Shown in pieces: positions 37,116 to 48,608 of a stretch of DNA of 64,000 nucleotides. Each line of letters begins with the position of its first letter. The stretch's first letter is position 1. Both the position numbers and the translations under genes were made by a program. The notes under the pieces were generated by a model. The model had not been told where the DNA came from. It saw nothing but the letters and a program-made list of their open reading frames with translations, and searched no databases. The stretch covers positions 84,854,898 to 84,918,897 of the forward strand of contig NC_134457.1 of NCBI RefSeq assembly GCF_047948215.1, given 5' to 3'. The stretch comes from Lycorma delicatula (taxonomy: Eukaryota; Arthropoda; Insecta; Hemiptera; Fulgoridae).

Positions 37116-37783
37116 ACTTCCTTGTACGCCTATTAAATTTCATATACTTATTTTTTTTTTTAATAAAAAGTACATAAAATTTTGTTTCATTAATAACTTC
37201 CGATATTTTTTTATTTTCTTTTTTTTTATATTTATTATTAAACTATTATTTATCATAAACATTTTTTTTACAATCAGATGTTAATAATTATTAATAAATC
37301 TATATATTTAAATTAAAAAATAAAAGGAGATGAAGTCTGATTCGAACCGATGTGCCTTCCGCTTGTAAGAACCAAATATTTCATTAATTAAAATTTTATT
37401 TGGCAATAACTCTGGAACCAAAAAAATAAGTACCGCTTGTGATATATCGTTGAAAAACTCTCAATGAGGGTTATTACTGCAATTAAGAAAAAGTCCAAAC
37501 TCTACATTTTTTGGATTTTGGGATTTTTTGTATTATTTGGTCAAGTCGATTGCAATCAAAAGGGGAGGTGCACAACTAGATGTTACAACAGTCCTAAATT
37601 CAAAATTTCAACATCCTACGGCTAATCATTTTTCAGTTATGCGAGATAACATACGCACAGACATCGCGGTGAATTTAGTCAAAATGGATTCAGGGATGGT
37701 CAAAATGGATATTTCCGTTGAAATCTGAAAACTGAAATTTTTTGCGATTACAATACTTCCTTTATTTCGTACAAGAAAGTAAA
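37116..37783 (+). mobile_element. Repeat A, copy 1 (possible MITE with short inverted ends)
   Basis: The left end reads GACTTCCTTGTACGCC. The right end, on the reverse strand, reads TTTACTTTCTTGTACG, so the ends share an ACTTYCTTGTACG inverted repeat. The body contains a tRNA-like phrase on the minus strand (GGCACATCGGTTCGAATC), GATATATCGTTGAAAA, CAATGAGGGTTATTACTGCA, GTCAAAATGGATTCAGGGAT and GGTCAAAATGGATA. The same blocks occur in 52691-52814 plus 56078-56480 and a fragment occurs at 44686-44750. No coding capacity was seen. A MITE is inferred; a SINE-like origin from the tRNA-like box is the alternative. Confidence 0.6.
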
Positions 37784-38634
37784 AAGAGCGAAAGAGAGTT
37801 TTCACCATTTTTAGTTTTTGACTTTTTAGTGGTCGTAGAAGATCGAGCTTTAGTACGATGAAAGTACTTATAAAATTATTAAAAATTGCAAAGATTTAAT
37901 TTATTCGGATTTAGTCGTGGGGGATTTTAAAATTTTTATTTTCAATCAGTTTCTGCCTCATATCTCAAAAACAGGTCTACGAAAAAGTCGAAACTTGGCA
38001 CATAAATTTAGTTATATATTTTAATATACCGCAGTTTTGACGTGATATTCGTATCGATCGGATAAGGAGCCATGATGTTATTGGAGCAATTAATCTTAGT
38101 GGAGCAATTTTTTTTTTTTTTCTTAAAGTGTTTTAAATTTTCCTATTTATATATTCTGATGCGGAAGAGATCTCGATGAAAGTGCTCAGCGCACAGAACA
38201 AGAGAGAAAAATTATAATAAGCAGCAAATAAATGAAAATGTACTTTTATGGATAATTTAATTCTACTCCGAAAATTTCTACGCACGCAAATTTCGCGTGT
38301 TTATAAAATATCATAACCCTTAAATAACATTTCAGTAGGTAATAATTGAAAAATTAAATTTAGAAAATGCTAACACCTCAAAATAATCTGTTTTAAGTTA
38401 TGATATTATCACTATCCAAGTATTTGGGGGCTGTTATGTAAAGGAACAATTAAAAAAATATTAAACGTTAACGTAGGGTTATGCTATATAATGTTGAAGA
38501 GTATTAAAAAATAAAAACTTTGACAAACATCTCCTGGCTACGTCAATCCTAATCAAAATGGAGCAAATTTAATGTTTGCCATTTATTCTGTGTATAGATA
38601 CGTATGATACCGTGAAAAACCGAGATTAGAGAAT
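37784..38634. other. AT-rich DNA without recognised gene
   Basis: Phrases at 37940-38070 (CATATCTCAAAAACAGGTCT, GTATCGATCGGATAAGGAGC) look like decayed repeat text, with no family assigned. Confidence 0.45.
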
Positions 38635-39470
38635 GTCAATATTCTCCTGTGAATGTCGACACATACCAAATAAGTCGGTGAAAGACCGAAATGTTTGCTT
38701 ATATTATTATACATTCGGACCTTTGCCGGTATATGTCGACTGACACAGATAAGCTCTAGTGGGGAGTGGAAAAGATTACTAGAAATTAAAATAAAATCAC
38801 TCAATACCAATCTCTAAAGTAAATAGATTACAAGAAACTCTTGTAAAAAAAAAAAGAAGTTAAAACCAAACTTAACCTACGCTCGCTTCGCTCCTCTAAC
38901 CTCGTCTAATTAACGCAAATATTCAAATTATATATGTTATTTTCCGATATTGGAGACGATTAATCAAATTCACAAACATGCACTGATAATAAAAGTTGAA
39001 TAAAAATATTTTTATACAAAAATTGACTAAGGACAAACCATCTGAGAATTTATTTATATCGTTATCGTTCGTTCATCCATGCAGTTAACATATTCTATAT
39101 ATCCTGATTAGCCCTTTCTACTTATAAATGCTTAAAATTTGATTAATTTTTTTTATAAATGCGGTGAACTTGATTAATCTTCTTCAATGTTGGATAATAA
39201 CATATATAATTTGTATATTTAACGTTAATAAGACGAGATTAGCGAGCGAAGCGAGCGTAGGTTTTGTTTGGCTTAAATTTAAATTTCCTTTTTTACGAGG
39301 GTTTCTCGTACTCTATTTATCTTAGAGATTGGTATTGGGTGTTTTTTTTTAATCTCTAGTTATCGTTTCGACCCCACCAGAACTTATCACCGGCGAAGGT
39401 CCAACTAAACAAATATTTCGGTCTTTCAACGACGTATTTGTTATATCGATATTCACCGGAGAATGTCGAC
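38635..39470. repeat. Large foldback inverted repeat (second)
   Basis: The left arm (38635 to about 38985) and the right arm (about 39155-39470) are reverse complements over more than 300 bases with about a fifth of positions or more differing. Shared blocks in left orientation include GTTGAAAGACCGAAAT (left copy has GGTGAAAGACCGAAAT), CCAATACCAATCTCTAA, CCTACGCTCGCTTCGCTC and AAATTATATATGTTATT. The loop is about 170 bases. It has no coding potential and resembles a foldback-type non-autonomous transposon with long inverted ends. A transcript would form a long hairpin. Confidence 0.8.
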
Positions 39471-42400
39471 ATTTGTAAGATATTCTATGTAACAGAATAT
39501 TCTGTAACAGATATTCTAGTAACAGAAACAATGATTATGGTACATTTATAAATGAGACAAATGCCATTACTACTGCACCATAATTTATTAATAATATAAT
39601 AATGATTGTATCATAGGATTTATAATAATAAATAAAATAATTTAGGAATTTATAAAACTTATTTATAATCATAGGATTTATAAAAAATAAAATAAAACTA
39701 TTATGTTTGATAGACAAATAAACAAAAATTTTGACACATACATATAAATTTTTTCGTTTTTTTTTAAATAATGTAACTTCGAAAGTACCGAAACATTTAT
39801 TATTTTATCATTTAAAAACTTCTGTAATTGTATTTTTAATTGCTTTGACTCATATGTTTACAAAAAACAAACTAATTTATGTTTAGAAAAACAACTAATA
39901 ATGCATTACACAATTTTCCCTTCGTTGTTAAAAAGAATTAAATTTTAATAATTAATTAGTATGTAATCTTGTTTTGTGGTAATAATAATAAAGGTAATAA
40001 GAAATAAATTAATTTTTGAAGAAACATTTTCAAGAAATCAAATTTTACTGCAATCCTGAATTAAAATTTGTTAAAGTAGGATAAAGACAATCATTTTTCA
40101 CTTCTTTTTTCCGTTTGTAACTATAGTTTCCTATCAACTAACAACTTATCGCTTAAATTAATGGAAGCGAATGAAAATTTATTTTGTAAAATTACACGTT
40201 GACTGACTCTTTTTATTTCCTATCTTGCCTTTCACAAAAAAAAACCCTATTTTAAAATGATAATCGTTCTTTTGTTATAATAATTAAACTGTATATTCTG
40301 TAGAGTCAAACATTTATTTCTAAGTACTACTGCTGCTCTATACCAATTAAATTCAAATAAATGTAAATTATATTCCATTTATTTTACAACCATTTTAATT
40401 TTCTTTCGATGTTTATTATTATTAATGAAAAACCATTCACTCATTACAGTATCTCCCCCAAACTCCTGCTCCAAAGAAATTAGAAATTTTTATAGAGATT
40501 TCTCCAGAAATATTCACTAAGATAATTTTAAAAACTCAATCCGCAAAAATTAAAAATAGTAATTGAATTGACTGAACGAATTATGTTAATTTTTCTAAGT
40601 GGAAAATTTATGTAATTCTCTTTTCGTTTGACATAATGAAACATTTAACGTAGTACGTAAAATTGATTCTGCGGAACACTTCATGTTACATGCTTATATA
40701 CTTTCAAAAACATTATTTGTATTAACGAAGCTAGGAGCTTAAAAACAAAACAATGATTTAGAAACAAAAATATTTTGAAAGTTTTGTACAATCGAGAACT
40801 GCAGGGTTTATTTTAAAGTGAAAGTAGTAAAAACTTTACCTGTGTCTAAGTAAGCTTTACTCTCTCAAGTTAAGTTTCATCAGAGATGAAAATAGAAACA
40901 TCACAGAAACATAAACTTTGTAGAAGAATATGAAAAAGGCAGTAGTACAAACTTCATCGACCTTACGGTTCAGAATATATTCAAAATCTACATCTCACAC
41001 GACCTTTTAATCAACCCAAATAAACTTTCAGTTTATCATGTTAACTACGTTACATAGATTAAATAACACTTCACTTTCACAAAACTTCTACCTGAGTGAA
41101 CTGGCACAGAAAATAATAGAACACGATAAAGGCTCATATACACACTCACTAATATTGAAAACTGCAGTAAAAGAATTGTCCATAATTTAAAAAAATAGTT
41201 CATTTAAAATCATTACTAAAACAAAATACATATTATCAGACAGAAAATTAAGTAATAATTAAATAATTTTAATTTACAGAACGTATAAAAATAATACAGC
41301 TCTGCAATGTTTTTGCAATTTTAACTGTAGTATATTCTATTTAGGGAAAACAGGATGTAGCTTTTCAAAAAAGAGACAGAGAATGTGTAAAACCACTTCG
41401 TGCCATCACTGAATCCCTTTCGCAAATTATCTTATTGAAATAAGCTGCTCAATGTATACCATGAAATTCGTACATATATAAAATAAAGTATGAAAACTTG
41501 ATACAATTGAGCGGCGCGAAATATACGTGCACATAAAATGAATTTTCCAAATGAATAGAACAAGTGAAATGGCGTACACTCTTTTGTTGTTTATATCATA
41601 AACAACAAATATCCTTCAGAATCCAATTCAAACATCAGGACCATATTCAACAACACCATAATATTCAGCTCTCCCAGGTACAATAACTTAGAAGCTAACT
41701 TGAAGTGAAGCTTGATCAGGTTCAGAAAAAGGGTTTTTACAATTCCGTTTTGAAATAAGGATTGTTGTAATCGATTTAAAAAATAATAATTTTAAGTTCT
41801 TAAAGAAGATGCGTCAAGGATAAAAGAACTTTAAAATTTTGAAATATTTTAGTGTAACCTGATAGGAGAAATACACGTGACTTCCGTACGTTTCGTATCT
41901 ACTCTGAGAAGTTATCAGTTACTCCTCAGAGTACCATGTCACATATACTAAGAAAATTTAGGAATGAATTGGTTTCCCCTTCTTCGCTGAACCAAAAGTA
42001 CTATTGCTACAGATGAGCTTGGCAAATGCGATGAAATGCAGATAATATTCACAAAAAAAAACCAAATGAAATCTTTATTCTATTACCCATGGAAAATGGT
42101 TCTATATTTAACATCATTGCTCTTGAAGAAAGCAAATCTGACTAGTATCGGTTATATTTCAAATTAAGAGAAATTCGTAAACATGAAATAAATTGTTATT
42201 CTACGAGAGATTTTTAATGGAGAGAATATTCTTACAAATATCAGTGATATATCTCAAATTTTGCGATGTACATCGGTTTTGAAAAATCCTTTCGTATCCC
42301 TTTGTATATTTTTAGGAAAAGATAAGAAAAGATCCCTTTTTGCCCTACTGCTTCCTGCCCAAAACAAAAACAGTATTTCAAGGTTCAAGTTTCTTCTAAC

Positions 42401-42519
42401 TTTTCCTGTCTTTGCACCGCCTTTTTATGGCTACTAAATTTAACATCTTACGGATTGTTAAAATAAATAATTATTCTTACTTTTACTAAACACTTCAATT
42501 ATTTTCTCTATAAAATTTA

Positions 42520-42521
<2 letters not shown>
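39471..42521. other. AT-rich DNA without recognised gene
   Basis: Three kilobases of AT-rich DNA. I see no protein similarity, RNA gene or clear repeat, apart from a short CTGTAACAGA-type duplication near 39487-39525 and an internal duplication of TAGGATTTATAA near 39615 and 39672. Confidence 0.5.

Positions 42522-42564
<43 letters not shown>
42522..42564. repeat. (TA)n microsatellite
   Basis: About 21 TA units. Confidence 0.9.
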
Positions 42565-42565
<1 letters not shown>

Positions 42566-42828
42566 CTTATTTATGTTACATAGATTTTTATATCATTATT
42601 TTTATGACATTAATTGGATATTTATCCGTTTTTAAAAGGTAAATAAATTACGGAAATCTGAATAGATTACATCCAGTATCAACAAATCATTTATTTCATT
42701 TTATATTTTAATGACAGAAATGTGACGCTATATTTATTTAATTGCATCAGTTTCGATATAAAATAAAATAAAATTTATTTATTTTTTAAATCGATTAAAA
42801 AAAAGAAGGGGATGCAAACTGAAAGTGG

Positions 42829-42830
<2 letters not shown>

Positions 42831-42926
<96 letters not shown>

Positions 42927-42945
42927 TTATTTATTTATTTATTTG
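42831..42945. repeat. (AT)n then (TTTA)n microsatellite
   Basis: About 45 AT units (42831-42922) followed by about six TTTA units, the longest TA tract in the window. Confidence 0.95.
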
Positions 42946-44008
42946 CCGATGGAGATATATTGACTGAAATCTGTTATCTCAGTCATTCTTATCCCTGTTG
43001 AATGAAATGAAAAATTCCATCCAATCAATTAATTATAAAAATTTTCTTTCATTAATTTAATATTTCTAGTATTTGTCTATAGCTACTATTATGTCTACCC
43101 CTTTTGAAAATCTTGCTTTTTCTTTCATTATTGTTGGTACTGGGCATTTAATGTAAGAATTTGATTTTTGAAAACGCAACATAAGAAATTTATAAACTGA
43201 AAACGTTTACGTAAACAAGTTATTTAATCTATGATTGTCCTCCTTCACCAAAAGGATAAAATGTAAACAATTTAGTATTTCCCAAATAAAAAGGTAAATT
43301 AATTTGTATCTTTGCAATATCTGCGAAGAAATCAACCACTTAACTCCTCATTTTTCTTGTAAGCGTACCAACGGATGATTATACTTTTTACTCTATAAAA
43401 GGATTGTAATGTTTATGGGAATTACTTGTGTTTAAAATACGTGCAACAATTTTCCATCTACTGGGTACCTGGGTGTCTTGGAATGCGATAGTTTTTTATA
43501 ATTTATTTTTTTAACGTTTTTTTTTTAATTTATTGATTTAATAATTATTAATCCGTGTTTGTAAACAAAATTACAAAAAAATAATATGAAAAAGATCAGA
43601 AGTTATTAGTGAAATAAAATTTTATGTACCTTTAAAAATGGATATATATAATTTCATAGGCATTATTACATATGTGTATATGTAATAGATTTGATGGAAC
43701 ATCTAATTATTTAATATTAATTGAAAATTATAATTTAGAATCATATTATTTTTGGATTTTCTAGTTTAATTTCTGATTAATTTAATTTAATTATTCTGGA
43801 ATTTCTGTTTAATTCTATCTACATTAAAGTTAGCTACAGAGTAACTGAAAAATAGACCCTCACAAGAACATACATACCGAGGCATAGATACCGATCTTTA
43901 ATAAATTGCAAAAAAATATCGTTTAGTTCATTATTCCTCTGATACTGTTGGACAATATTCTTCCAATTCGGAGTAATAATCATTTTGTTTATATTATCTT
44001 TGTTGCCA
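42946..44008. other. AT-rich DNA without recognised gene
   Basis: Nothing identifiable beyond A/T-rich sequence. Confidence 0.5.
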
Positions 44009-44013
44009 ATCAT

Positions 44014-44262
44014 TTAATCGCTCTTTGGTTTGATATAATTCTTCTGATCTAATTTGTGTACACGTTCTCTAGTTTTCAAATTTTTTTTCTCTTTATTTTC
44101 ATCATCCTCTCTTAATCTTTTTATTCTTTCTTTGGTTTTAACATTTTCTTCATCTTTATATTTATCATTTCTTAATTTTTTTATTCTTCCCTTGTTCTCA
44201 ATGTATTCTTCCTCTTCATATACATCTCCTTGTCGTTTTTTTATAAATATATTTTGTTCATG
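44014..44262 (-). pseudogene. Short charged-repeat ORF relic, unknown family
   Basis: On the minus strand, 82 codons are open between a stop at 44263-44265 and a stop at 44014-44016, with no convenient start codon. The translation is dominated by Lys, Glu, Arg and Asp and has an internal repeat of about 20 residues: RIKKLRNDKYKDEENVKT, then RIKRLREDDENKEKKNLKT, then a third start RERVHKLD. Such helical, charged repeats occur in several transposon-encoded proteins (for example the region ahead of some Helitron helicases), but I cannot assign a family. The plus-strand Ser/Phe-rich frame at 44054-44284 is its antisense. Composition bias alone could produce an open frame, so this is tentative. 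Confidence 0.3.
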
Positions 44263-44685
44263 TTATCTTTCTTTTCCTGTATGATTATTTATTTTTAATT
44301 TTTGATTACTCACCAAATAATCCAATAATAAAAACTGAATATTTCACACTGTAACATTTGTAACCAGGATACAGGAATTCACTAAAAGGAATAGTTTAAT
44401 TATTCTTAACTTTTATTTATTCGACACACCAGAAATCTGAAACTTTTGTTAATCAGCAACTCACAAAGATACGAATAATACTGTTCTATTAATACGAGTA
44501 ATGAAGGAACTTTTACTCTATCCTAATATTTGATTTAAGATGTTGAATTAATAATTAATTGTACAAATATTTGATGTTAATAAAAAATAATATTTCATCA
44601 ACTATGTAACTGTCAACTTTATTAAAGGATTGGAGGATAGTATCTCACTTTCAAATGAAATAAGTGTAAATGAAGTGCAGCAAAA

Positions 44686-44750
44686 AATTTTTATATGTAA
44701 TTTAATATGCGTACAAGGAAGTCATGTGGTCTCCACATCAGATTTTTTGT
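44686..44750 (-). repeat. Repeat A, terminal fragment
   Basis: Reverse-complemented it reads AATCTGATGTGGAGACCACA, TGACTTCCTTGTACGC and ATTAAATTACATAT, matching the left end and left flank of repeat A at 37085-37150 and 52680-52740. Confidence 0.65.
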
Positions 44751-44756
44751 TTGTTC

Positions 44757-44960
44757 TTCAATTCCCCTTAAAATGATGTATTACCCTTGCCATTTAAAAT
44801 TATTCAATTAAACTTCCTCTTGGGTTCTTTGGTTTATGTTAGTCTCCAATAAAAAATAGTTTGTGAGGTAGGAAAATTTGCTAAATTTTATTTTGCTACG
44901 TTTTATGTGTTGAAAAATTATGTAAGGATTCCCTATTTTTTTAACGTTCTGAGTATCGAT
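44757..44960 (+). repeat. Repeat G, copy 1
   Basis: It aligns with 48283-48480: CCCTTAAAATGATGTATTAC (CCCTTTAAAATGATTTGTTA in the other copy), CCATTTAAAATT, AAAAAATAGTT, GTAGGA, ATTTAATTTT-like and AGGATTCC or AGGATTGC near the end. The family is unknown and non-coding. Confidence 0.5.
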
Positions 44961-44964
44961 ATGT

Positions 44965-44996
44965 AGTGTGTGTGTGTGTGTGCGCGCGCTCGCGCA
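44965..44996 (+). repeat. (GT)n(GC)n tract
   Basis: Alternating purine-pyrimidine repeat of GT followed by GC units. Confidence 0.9.
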
Positions 44997-46149
44997 CCTC
45001 AGAACAACGTCGTACTGAGCTAACACCTCAGTACTAACTTAAACATTTATCAATTATATTCTTTCTGATTTACCGGAGTACTGATTTAAATTTAAGAAAC
45101 TTTTTATCTTATACTTCCTAAAATACGTTCGTGGGTATTTAACACTGGCAATATAAAAAATGCAATACTAAGAATTAATTTTCTTGGTAAAAATTATTTT
45201 CAAGGCCATGGTCATAGTATATAGTAATCTCAGTTCTGTACTAAATATTAATTTTCTGTTTTATAATTAAGTAGTGTAGTCAGTTGAAGCTAATTTAACA
45301 AGATTATGTATATATTGATTATATGAAATTTGTGATATTTTTGGAATACTTCAAATTTTGTACTCTTATTATGAATATTTAATAATAAGATTTAAGCTTT
45401 AATAAAATTTTTATTTTTGATCAAACGGTCAGAAAATTTACGAATACTCGTAGAATGATTTTTAAATGCACTATACTATTCAAAAAATTTGTCTTGGAAA
45501 GATTTATTAGTTTTTCCATATAGACATAGTTACACATTTAAATAGATATATCCCGTCTACATTTTTCCTTTTAATCTAAATATTTCATTTTCGATTAATA
45601 CATTTATATAAAATAAATTTTTTAACGTTATTTTATTAACGTTTGTAATATAGTAAATTTTCTTTAATGATACTTTTTGTATTGTGAACATCTATTTTAA
45701 ATGGTGTTATTGTTTATCGGGTATATTGTAGTTACTTTAATAGCAGTTTTTATTTGATCATTTTTTTAATTTATTGATCAGATTTCTTTTGTAACAGTTT
45801 TATCAGTGAATTTAGTATATTTATTTGTATTTTCTGTTTGTGTTTTTTTTTTTTTTTGTCTTTTGGTTGCTCTGATAGTGATGTTTTTAATTGCTAGTTT
45901 TGTATGACTACGATTTTAATTTATATTTATTGTTGTTTTTTTTAAATGAAGATAGGTTTTGTTTTTGTCTGGTTTTTTTAATTTTTATTATTATTATTAA
46001 TTTGAACACTTAGATTTAACAAATTTATTTTTCTAATCTTTATATAAAATACGAGTATATAGAACATTAATTTTAATAATTATTTTATTCGAAATTATTA
46101 TTTATATTATTTAAATTTATTAATATATACATATTTATTTATATATTCT
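44997..46149. other. T-rich DNA without recognised gene
   Basis: Very T-rich on the plus strand (45700-46000) with short homopolymers; nothing coding. Confidence 0.5.
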
Positions 46150-47540
46150 TCTTTTTGTAGCTTGTTTCCCTACCCCCTTGGGGTGCATTCACCATGAAGC
46201 ATAGCACAGCCCACAAAGTGGGCCCACACCGTGTCTCGGTCTTTTAACAGCTGCTTGCCTCTAACCCGGTTCCCCTGCCGGGTCTCAGTCTTAACAGCTC
46301 GAGGGCAACAGAGTCCTCATGTCTCATGGTCGTTGCCCATCCCGGAACGCCCGGACGAACGACGATTCTACAAGAGGTGAGGGGATGATGGCTATCCATC
46401 ATTCCCTCGCTACCTTGACCTGCCTTTGTGCTGCAATATCGTTGTTATATATCCTGACACAGTCCTGAATTTTTCGACTCCAGATAGCATGTTCGGTACA
46501 ATCGTGTCTACATCGAGGGGTCCAGTTAGTAGTTCACAGATGCCTCTTTCGATCACCCACCGTCGACACCTGAACACAACATGTTCAGGGGAGTCAACAT
46601 ATTGGTACTCAGAAGTGATAGCCCTCCTCCCGCTGAAAATATATGCCCTGAAGACCCCGTGCCCCGTTAAGAACTGGGTTAGCCAGAAATTGAGTTGGCC
46701 AAATTTGCGGTCAGTCTATGGTGTAACTTGTTTGATTAAGCGGTGGGTCCAACGCCCCGTTTATAATAGATCCCACCTCCTCTACCACTCTCGTATCATG
46801 CCCGCCCGAGCAGTTACTTTGATTCCTCCCCTAATGACGTCACACCGTATCACCACCAACTGGTGGAGAGGGAAAACTCCAGCCAACTAGGGCAGCCTTT
46901 GTTGAAACTGAGGAATAGGCAGACGCGATCCTGAGGGCTACTTCGCTTTGAACCCCTTCCTGGATACGCCTGTTCCAGTCCTTCTCCAGCGCAGTATCCC
47001 AGACCATAATTCCATAGAGTACTGAGTTTATGACATGAGCATATATCCTCTTGCGAGATGACCTTGGACCAGACAAGTTACTGAGCAGCCTGTGTAATGC
47101 CTTTACCAGTCGTTCGGCTTTTCCTGCGGTTTCATTGGCGTGGACTGAGAATGTTCTTCGTTTGTCCAGCCACACTCTTAGATATTTGACGGAGTGTAAG
47201 CAAATTACGGATCTGCCGTCGAGTCTGATTAAAACGGGGGCCAATGACCTTCTACCGGCCATGGTGATGAACTTTGTCTTTTCATGAGATAGGCTCAAAC
47301 CTTTCCCCTGCATCCAGCCCTGGACCCTATTGGCCATAGTCGCCACATCCTCCCACGAAGCCGCCCACACTACGAGGTTTTTGTACGTCCGAGAGAACGA
47401 AGACAGGAACCTTCCTCGCACACCAGGTACCGGATGCTGCTTCGTTAACCATGCGAACCAATTTACAATCCGTCTCAGGGGCTGACCTTTCACGTCTAAG
47501 CCGTATTGTTTATCTAACAGCCCATCTCTGTCCGCGAATA
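46150..47540 (-). mobile_element. R1/Jockey-group LINE, 5'-truncated
   Basis: A GC-richer block on the minus strand, sharply different from its AT-rich flanks. It begins within the reverse transcriptase (near 47540), runs through the C-terminal zinc-knuckle region to a stop at 46410-46412, then about 250 bases of 3' untranslated sequence containing GGGTCTGA-free GC-rich text such as GAGACCCGGCAGGGGAACCG, ending in A-rich sequence near 46150. 5' truncation is the normal product of incomplete LINE reverse transcription. I did not find a clear target-site duplication. Confidence 0.8.
46410..47530 (-). pseudogene. LINE ORF2 C-terminal half (reverse transcriptase and zinc-knuckle end)
   Basis: An open frame from 47547 down to 46840 (235 residues) holds the end of the reverse transcriptase core: VKGQPLRRIVNWFAW, PGVRGRFLSSFSRTYKNLVV, NRVQGWMQGKGLSLSHEKTK, then VKYLRVWLDKRRTFSVHANE (thumb region) and INSVLYGIMVWDTALEKDWN. 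After a frameshift near 46850 come RKFGQLNFWLTQFLTGHGVF, EHVVFRCRRW (knuckle Cys/His) and FRTVSGYITTILQHKGRSR then the stop. The order matches R1-type ORF2 proteins, which nick DNA and reverse-transcribe the element RNA. The catalytic YADD motif reads TYKNL here, so both active-site Asp are gone. At least one further in-frame stop (before TDRKFG) confirms a dead copy. The plus frames at 46426-46890 and 47051-47287 are shadows. Confidence 0.85.
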
Positions 47541-48123
47541 TATTCAAATTTTATTGACATAACATTTACATATACATGTATGTGTTTCTGTGTATGTGCG
47601 AGTGTATATACAACGTACTCATAAAATATAGAAACAGTTAAATAACTTCCAAATATTAAACATGGAATATTGAAATTTAGCAAATTTTCCACCTCGGAAT
47701 TTCTATTTTTTCAGTATTATTCACTACACCACTCCATGAACCCAGGTGGCCGCTGTGGAGGGCAAGGGAGTAACTCAAATATTTTAGATAAAAAGAGAAG
47801 GGTTTTAGTGACATATCACTTTAAAGTACATTAAAAAATATAAACTCTGACATACAAATTTGTGGGAAACCCTGACCACAATAACAGTCATTTAACATGT
47901 TTTTTTCCCATGTAATTTTTAAAGTGGTCTTGCCCGACATTTTAATAATTCTTCAAAAATAAAGCACTAAAAAAAAGTCAACTTCTCCTACCTCAAAATG
48001 ATTTGTTTTGAGGTATGAGATTATTATTTTTTTGAATTGTAGGCCAATTTTGAAAGTAGTTATGAAAATGGCTACCATTTTTTAGTTAGGATTGTAGTAG
48101 CTAGATGTTTTTCATGTATTTAA
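47541..48123. other. Repeat-like DNA without recognised gene
   Basis: Phrases such as CCCAGGTGGCCGCTGTGGAG (47740) and AAAATGGCTACCATTTTTTA (48066) look like dispersed-repeat text that continues as repeat G after the SINE. No coding sequence. Confidence 0.4.
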
Positions 48124-48255
48124 ATTTTTCAGGAATGGTCGACCTGAGACTGTACAAGACTGCACTTCATTTACATTCATACATAACATTCTCATTCATC
48201 CACTGAAGTAGTTCCTGACAGTGGTTCCGGAGGCTAAACAGAAAAAGAGAGAAAA
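48124..48255 (+). mobile_element. 5'-truncated SINE
   Basis: It matches the tail half of the SINE at 49657-49924: CAGGAATGGTCGACCTGAGA (CAGGATCGGTGACCTGAGAC in the other), TTCATTTACATTCATACATA, CTCATTCATCCACTGAAGTA, and GTGGTTCCGGAGGCTAAACA followed by an A/G-rich tail. The tRNA-like head is missing. Similar flanks (TTTTTCATGTATTTAAATTT left, TTTTCATGTCAATAAATTTT right) may be a decayed target-site duplication of about 20 bases. Confidence 0.75.
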
Positions 48256-48282
48256 TGTTTTCATGTCAATAAATTTTGTTTT

Positions 48283-48480
48283 TGAATGCCCTTTAAAATG
48301 ATTTGTTATAACCCCCACCCTTTTCCATTTAAATTTTTTTAAAGCTAGCCTCCCACACTTTTTAGGATGATGTGGTCTCACCTAGAAAAAAAATAGTTCT
48401 TTTCGTGGTAGGAGCATTTTATAAATTTAATTTTTGTTTAACAGTTGTGAAAATCTATTTCAGGATTGCTATAGTTATAT
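48283..48480 (+). repeat. Repeat G, copy 2
   Basis: It aligns with 44757-44960 and seems to be one half of a copy split by the truncated SINE, since 47980-48120 also carries repeat-like text. Confidence 0.5.
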
Positions 48481-48584
48481 ATCGCATAGTCAGATATCGT
48501 AATTTTTTTACCGTAAAAAAGTAGGATTGATTGTAAAATTATGCATTTTATATTTGATCACATTGTAATAAATATATTATATGG

Positions 48585-48608
48585 GTGTGTGTGTGTGCGC
48601 GCGCGCGC
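48585..48608 (+). repeat. (GT)n(GC)n tract
   Basis: About eight GT units then GC units, the same composite pattern as at 44965, 25107 and (reversed) 4329. Confidence 0.9.

Noticed and set aside
38635..39470. MicroRNA precursor
   Set aside because: Arms are far too long and diverged across the whole length; a transposon foldback explains it better.
42831..42945. CRISPR-like or satellite array
   Set aside because: It is a plain TA and TTTA microsatellite with no spacers.
46426..46890. 154-codon plus-strand open frame
   Set aside because: Antisense to the C-terminal region of the minus-strand LINE ORF2, which has clear family motifs; this frame has none.
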